A DNA stretch of 64,000 nt from contig OZ022261.1 in NCBI GenBank assembly GCA_963978905.1, positions 1,737,992 through 1,801,991 on the forward strand, written 5' to 3'. The translations under genes were made by a program, and so were the position numbers. The notes under the pieces were generated by a model. That model saw nothing but the letters and a program-made list of their open reading frames with translations, did not search any database and was not told the DNA's origin. Positions 55,161 to 64,000 of this stretch are shown here, piece after piece; the stretch's first letter is position 1; every line of letters begins with the position of its first letter. The DNA is from Trichostrongylus colubriformis. Taxonomy: Eukaryota > Nematoda > Chromadorea > Rhabditida > Trichostrongylidae.

Positions 55161-56705
55161 TACAATACCGCTCGCGTCGGGTGAGTAATTTTCGCCTTGC
55201 GACGGTTTGTCCGCGAACAAACCGTCGCAACGTCATAACATCGTTCAAAGTGGATAAAATGGAAAGTTCTTAGGAGCATTGGATTCGTCTCAATGCGACG
55301 AGTTCAGCAGTGTATAAAATGTCGAATCTCGATCAGCAACAAGTCCTGAAAATCGCGCGAAAACGCGTTTTCGCGTTTTTACGCTATAAATCAATAGTTT
55401 ATTGGTTTTTTATTGGCCTTGTACACATTTTCGTAATCAGCTCGTCGAGCTCTACAAGAGGGTGCTACAAGCTCTCGGTTTTCTCGGACTCGATTTTTTC
55501 ACATTCTGAAAAGTTAGAGGGAAATTTTCTTCGGAACCTGATAAGTTGAAGCTAAAATCCTTTCACAGTCTAAATCTGAACTCACAGATGTGTAGAGATT
55601 TTGAAGTTCCGAGCCTTTCAGATCAGCCCCTACTCCTTTGTGTGGCCCTAAACAGGGCCTCCGTGTATACTCTGCTAAACAAAAACCATCCCTTAACTCG
55701 TCTGCAGACGGAGATCCCCTAATGAAATGTATGCCGTTCGATTCCTCTGAGAAAATGCTATCGAACGACATACAAAAACCTTTGTACTGATAGATGTCTT
55801 ATTTTCCTATTTCCAGCCTTTTCCTTTTGTGGATCGACGTCTCAATCTCCTTTTGGCCGGTGCGATTCACGTGCATGCCCTGGGAGAGCGATCACGATCG
55901 ATGGCGCCATCGCACTATTCACGTGCACGGCCGTGGGAAAGCGCTAGGAGCTCGCGATGGCGCCATCGATCGTGATCGCTCTCCCAGGGCATGCACGTGA
56001 ATCGCACCGGCCACAAGGAGATTGAGACGTCGATCCACAAAAGGAAAAGGCTGGAAATAGGAAAATAAGACATTTATCACCACAAAGGGTTTTGTATGTC
56101 GTTCGATAGCATTTTCTGAGAGGAATCGAACGGCATACATTTCATTAGGGGATCTCCGTCTGCAGATGAGTTAAGGAATGGTTTTTGTTTAGCAGAGTAT
56201 ACACGGAGACGCTGTTTAGGGCCACACGAAGGAGTAGGGGCTGATCTGAAAGGCTCGGAACTTCAAAATCACTACACATCTGTGAGTTCAGATTTAGACT
56301 GTGAAAGGATTTTAGCTTCAACTTATCAGGTTCCGAAGAAAATTTCCCTCTAACTTTTCAGAATGTGAAAAAATCGAGTCCGAGAAAACCGAAAACTTGT
56401 AGCATCCTCTTGTAGAGCTCGACGAGCTGATTACGAAAATGTATACAAGTCCGATAAAAAACCAATAAACTATTGATTTATAGCGGAAAAACGCGAAAAC
56501 GCGTTTTCGCGCGATTTTCAGGACCGTTGCTGATCAAAATTCGACATTTTATACACTGCTGAGCTCGTCGCATTGAGACGAATCCAATGCTCCTAAGAAC
56601 TTTCCATTTTATCCACGTTGAACGATGTTATGACGTTGCGACGGTTTGTTCGCGGACAAACCGTCGCAAGGCGAAAATTACTCACCCGACGCGAGCGGTA
56701 TTGTA
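55161..56705. repeat. Giant foldback element FB1, about 752-bp inverted arms
   Basis: Left arm 55161-55913 starts TACAATACCGCTCGCGTCGG; right arm 55954-56705 ends CCGACGCGAGCGGTATTGTA. The arms differ at only a small number of positions by eye, and the loop is about 40 bp (TTCACGTGCACGGCCGTGGG...). No transposase or other conserved frame is seen in the arms. It interrupts a duplicated segment whose uninterrupted relative is at 53785. A related, more diverged element is FB2 (61747-63265). Transcripts would form a hairpin of about 750 bp. Confidence 0.92.
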
Positions 56706-56832
56706 TGAGTATGCTATGAGTTACGGCTACTGGTGATTTCTGTGTCACTTTCCATAAATAGATGTCCACTTTCCATAAATAGATGCTCTGCTGAATGTTG
56801 GAGGGGAACATACGACACACTGAAGAGTCATA

Positions 56833-56992
56833 GGCCGCACTCATACTTCGCGGTGCCCGCGGCAGGGCGCGACTGCGTGTCTCTGCCCTCCTCCTGTGCC
56901 ACCCTCTCTCAATGCCTGCGTCGTCCCTGTACGTCCCCGTGTCACTCTGCCTCACTGCATGTGGATGCGCCACGCCTTGCCGGCGCAAGGTA
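56833..56992. mobile_element. Harbinger-like MITE in duplicated segment copy 2
   Basis: GGCCGCACTCATACTTCGCG at the left; right end decayed after CTTGCCGGCGCAAGGTAT. Paralogue of the copy at 53977. Confidence 0.75.
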
Positions 56993-57437
56993 TATCGATT
57001 AAAGTATGAGCCGATTTCGTGTAAGTGTAGTTACACTTTCTTATAATGCTATCACTCTCAATGGCACTCCTTTATTCCTCGTGAATTATTTATGGGTTAT
57101 CGTTTTTTTTCAGTTTCGCTTATCTTCGTTCTACTGAAAGCTCAAAACTCGGCGATATTTCCCATTTGTGGTGGAGTATACGGTGCATGAAAAGGATCCT
57201 CTGTGTGGCTCCGAAGGCTTCATAGGGCTCTTGTGCCCCTCTATTCTTTTATGGAGGGGCTCTGCTGTTTGCTCAAGTGGAAATCTGTAGTGCATACAAT
57301 TTTATACAAAACGTAGTCAAGTTTGCACAATTCGCGGTCCTATACATCGTTCAGTTTGTTCTTTCACTCGGATTTTCGTACAGTCTTGGTAATGTCAGAA
57401 AGCGTGGCAGTGTGGAGGCACGAATACTGAACGCTTA

Positions 57438-57865
57438 AAGGAATCGTCCACGGAAAATGCGTTTTTGTGTTACCCATATATTTATGTTGTATTTGCCTAA
57501 TGTTGGCCTCATGCAAATTTCCACGCGAAAAGATGTGAATCTGGCTGAGATACAGCACCACGAAGTGCGGTCCCAGTGGGCGGGGCCTCTGTGTATAAAA
57601 GCCTCGTACCGCGTCCGCCGTGGTCGGAGACGCATTGTAGGAACAGAAGGTTATGTAAACAGTCCCACTCTCCGTTCCCAACGGCGGCGGAAGACAGGAC
57701 GAGGCTTTTACACGGAGGCCCCGCCCACCTGGACCGCACTTTGTGGTGCTGTATCTCAGCCAGATTCACATTTTTTCGCGTGAAATTTTGCATGAGGCCA
57801 ACATTAGGCAAATACAACATAAATATATGGGTAACAAAAAACTCATTTTCCGTGGACGATTCCTT
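57438..57865. repeat. Inverted-repeat element, about 180-bp arms
   Basis: AAGGAATCGTCCACGGAAAA at the left, TTTTCCGTGGACGATTCCTT at the right. Pairing continues through GTTACCCATATATTTATG, TTGCCTAATGTTGGCCTCAT, GCTGAGATACAGCACCAC and GGGCGGGGCCTC. A truncated relative lies at 28083. A Harbinger-like MITE follows 3 bp later. Confidence 0.85.
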
Positions 57866-57868
57866 CAA

Positions 57869-58042
57869 GGCCGCGATCATACCTTGCGTCGGCAAGGCGT
57901 GGATGCGTTCACAGGCTGTGAGGCAGGATGGTTTGGGAGAGGTGCGGAGACGATGCGGGCAACGAGACAGGTTGGCACAGGAAGATACGCAGAGGCAAGC
58001 AACCACGCCCTGTAGGTGGCACCGCAAAGTATGAACGCTGCC
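57869..58042. mobile_element. Harbinger-like MITE, long type
   Basis: GGCCGCGATCATACCTTGCG and CGCAAAGTATGAACGCTGCC ends, followed by TTA; the inner pair GGCGTGGATGCG and CACGCCC is kept. Confidence 0.8.
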
Positions 58043-58126
58043 TTACTGGAAGCCCACACTGCCTTGCTGTCGCGGTTGACGTTAACCGCAATAGAGTCAG
58101 CTATGAAGGGTAACGCGTGAGGATAA

Positions 58127-58573
58127 CTACATGTCGATCGCCTCACTGAAACCCCGCAAACGTCTGTATTGATTGTGCTGCGAAACTTCAATGACTTCGT
58201 GAGGATTTTTTTGGGTATCATAGTCAACCCACGTGATTCGGTGATCATGTAAGCAAGGATGACAACGCCGTGCATGGAGGAGTGTGCAGTATATTGCAGG
58301 ATTTCTATACCACTTTTCAATAATGAGACCATCGTTAATTCTGGTTTCCCAATTCAGGAATAGTACATAACCATCTTGCGATTGCTCCACAGCTGCCAGC
58401 CCTATCGACACACACTTGAATTCGGTTTCCTGGAGTGTTCCACAATGTTGCCTGAAGCCTCGCAACAATAAGTCGATGTACAGAGAAAAATGCAGCACTC
58501 TTCCAACAAGGCAGACCGGTCTTTGGGATTGTTTTATCCATAAAAACCAGTGACGATGCCAACATGCTCCCAT
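58127..58573 (-). pseudogene. Penelope-like retroelement reverse-transcriptase fragment
   Basis: A 148-codon open frame containing INDGLIIEKWYRNPAIYCTL followed by LHARRCHPCLHDHRIT. The signature N-G-x-I-x-T-K-W-Y-R-K-P, then L-H-x-x-S-x-H-P, is typical of the RT C-terminal part of Penelope-like elements. The upstream RT palm and any GIY-YIG endonuclease are not seen, so this is a fragment. The class call rests on this motif alone. Confidence 0.55.
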
Positions 58574-59444
58574 GGCCTATCTTTCGGCTTGATTATAGTA
58601 ACGAGTTCGACCGCGATATGTTCACGTCCAATACGCTTTGCAGAATTTCTCAGTATTTATGAAATATAAACCAAGGAACTTTTGGTAATATAAACGCAAG
58701 AGACGCATACAAAACTTTACAGCTTTTTTACCATTCGTATACAGTGTTACAAGCATCGAAAGTTTGATATCCTAGTTGACGTTCGTCGCTGATGTTGCAC
58801 TGCCTCAGTTACTCGGGTGACACATGGCAGGAAAACTCGAAAAAAAAAAACCGTACAAGCTCCCTTCGTGGTCCTGCCCACCTAGTCATCTTATCTCACA
58901 TCATCTCGCTCCCCTACTTCAGAAGAAGGACAGCCACAAAAGTGAAAAAGTGTAGGTAAATATCCCCTTTTACATGCGAGCGTAAGCGGCTCAGTTGTAA
59001 GCAACTGTAGTAATCATCGCATTGAATGAAGTTGAAAGGTAAAAATGCTGTGATCTCTCCAGATTAGGGGGGAAGAGAAGGTAAGCGCTTTGGGATCCAA
59101 CTACATACGGTGCTCCTAACTCACGCATCACGCTGCACGCCGCGGTGCGAGATTCTGTCCTAACGATACAAACCCATCCAAAACGGCTCACCCTGATACA
59201 TTTGACTCACCCGCTCTACTCATTATGAAAGCACCTTCTTGGTGTGACTACCGGGGGATACAGTAATGTGTTAGGGGAACCACAACATGTACTCTGAAGC
59301 AGAATACCAAAAGAAAGGGATGTCGTATTCGGTAAGGAAGATAGATTCTTCTGACTTCAGTGTCGAAGAAATCGGAGCGCGTCTATCCAAAACATAGCGT
59401 CAAATTCTTTATGTTGACTTTAGACTGATTAATTCTTTGAACAG
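58574..59444. other. Intergenic stretch upstream of the calponin-like gene
   Basis: About 0.87 kb with no recognised element; may contain promoter sequence for the downstream gene, but no motif can be named. Confidence 0.5.
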
Positions 59445-59577
59445 GCAGAACAGCAGTTGGCTGGAGCTTCACTCTCAAGTGGCTCGGCGAGGGCGGGATC
59501 CAATTGTTTGGTACCTCTCAAGACTCTGGCAGCCAGTCCACCAACGCACGGCAAGCACGATGCACGACGATGAAAAG
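59445..59577 (+). CDS. Candidate 5' exon of the calponin-like gene
   Basis: Acceptor TTTGAACAG and donor AAG/GTATGC enclose 133 open bases; two of the three frames are open throughout. One frame gives GIQLFGTSQDSGSQST, which resembles a degenerate calponin-like repeat (IPLQxGTNxxASQ). Another ends MHDDEK in phase 0 and could join a short block at 59722 (IVPGYYKRLINVGK). Neither joins cleanly to the exon at 59817, so this may be an alternative 5' exon. Confidence 0.4.
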
Positions 59578-59816
59578 GTATGCTCCTTACTGTCTATTGA
59601 CTACATTCTGTGCCAGTGTGACTAGGAAACGCATTTTATCGGTTTTGATGTAAGACTCCGTTTTTGGTCTAATACCAGCGGTTACCAAAGTGCCCTAATG
59701 TAACATTTCACTCCATCTCAGATCGTACCTGGTTATTACAAGCGCCTCATCAACGTCGGAAAGTAGTACTATCTAGCTAACATAGAACCTTGTTTGTCAG
59801 TACCTGAACAAATCTC

Positions 59817-63596
<3,780 letters not shown>

Positions 63597-64000
63597 GTGA
63601 GGAATAACCCTTACGAGGTCCTCAGCAGTCATGCAAAGGCTCATCTGGAGAGCAAATCCGCATTTTTATTCTCTCAGACGAGTCACACCAGTTTGGCGAC
63701 TCTGTAGAAACGATATGCTTTGATGAACTGGAACAGGAAATTATGCTCGATTCATGTGCGGTTGTGCAGTAATGCGATCCCTGGTCACCGCTACACCTCT
63801 GCGCGTGCAAGAACACTGTAACCACTGATTTTGATATTTTTATTTTCGATAGCTGTTGATTGAACACTGTAAAGAACATTGTAGTCTGCACAAACGGGGT
63901 TTAACGAAAGCGTGGTGGTTTTCAGTCAGAATTGAGTACGGTAGCTATTGAGTACATGGGTGTTCTGCACCTCTCCTCACACTTGCTCGCCAGCGTGAAT

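Noticed and set aside
57509..58034. Long overlapping frames on both strands (up to 172 codons)
   Set aside because: They arise from the inverted repeat 57438-57865 and the adjacent MITE, whose GC-rich palindromes create mirrored open frames.

Overview
The window is nuclear DNA from a nematode, most likely a strongylid (clade V, hookworm-like) worm. I base this on many short exons with TTTCAG-type acceptors, nematode-type gene products, and a very high load of small inverted-repeat elements and nematode-style RTE, Penelope and mariner fragments. The species is an inference. There is no bacterial-type operon, CRISPR array, rRNA or convincing tRNA.

Three conserved protein-coding genes are visible, all split by introns. 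(1) Positions 170-10124, minus strand: a homeodomain-interacting protein kinase (hpk-1 type), with the complete kinase domain spread over exons between about 6510 and 648. The gene runs off the left edge at its 3' end, and its 5' end is uncertain (possible extra exon near 12.4 kb). (2) Positions 25971-53350, plus strand: an AEX-3/MADD-type DENN-domain Rab exchange factor in about 37 exons, from the initiator ATG to the stop codon. Most of it has consistent splice phases, and an 8-kb last intron isolates the final 24 codons. (3) Positions 59817-63596, plus strand: a calponin-like-repeat (CLIK/UNC-87 type) muscle protein that continues off the right edge. From memory, C. elegans hpk-1 and aex-3 are both on the X chromosome, so this may be a conserved X block.

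The space between and inside these genes is filled with mobile DNA. I see at least 14 copies of one Tourist/Harbinger-like MITE family (terminal GGCCGC...CATACTTTGCG, TTA/TAA target duplications). There are also a MULE-like MITE with a 9-bp target duplication nested in another TIR element, and several smaller TIR families. A maT-type (DD37D) transposon at 23639-24924 carries one apparent frameshift. Two internally deleted mariner derivatives (18.5 and 47.0 kb) keep only the helix-turn-helix end of the transposase. Fragments of RTE-type LINEs (34.9 and 51.0 kb) and of a Penelope-like element (58.1 kb) are present, with three copies of a roughly 500-600 bp dispersed repeat.

The most striking structures are giant foldbacks. 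Two related elements of about 1.5 kb (55161-56705 and 61747-63265) each consist of about 750-bp inverted arms around a short loop. One is intergenic and one lies in an intron of the calponin-like gene. A third, unrelated long inverted repeat (about 2950-4055) splits the kinase gene between its DFG and APE exons. Transcription through these would give long double-stranded hairpins. A diverged paralogous flank at 53.8-54.1 kb shows the site before insertion of the 55-kb foldback and lets the order of insertion events be read.
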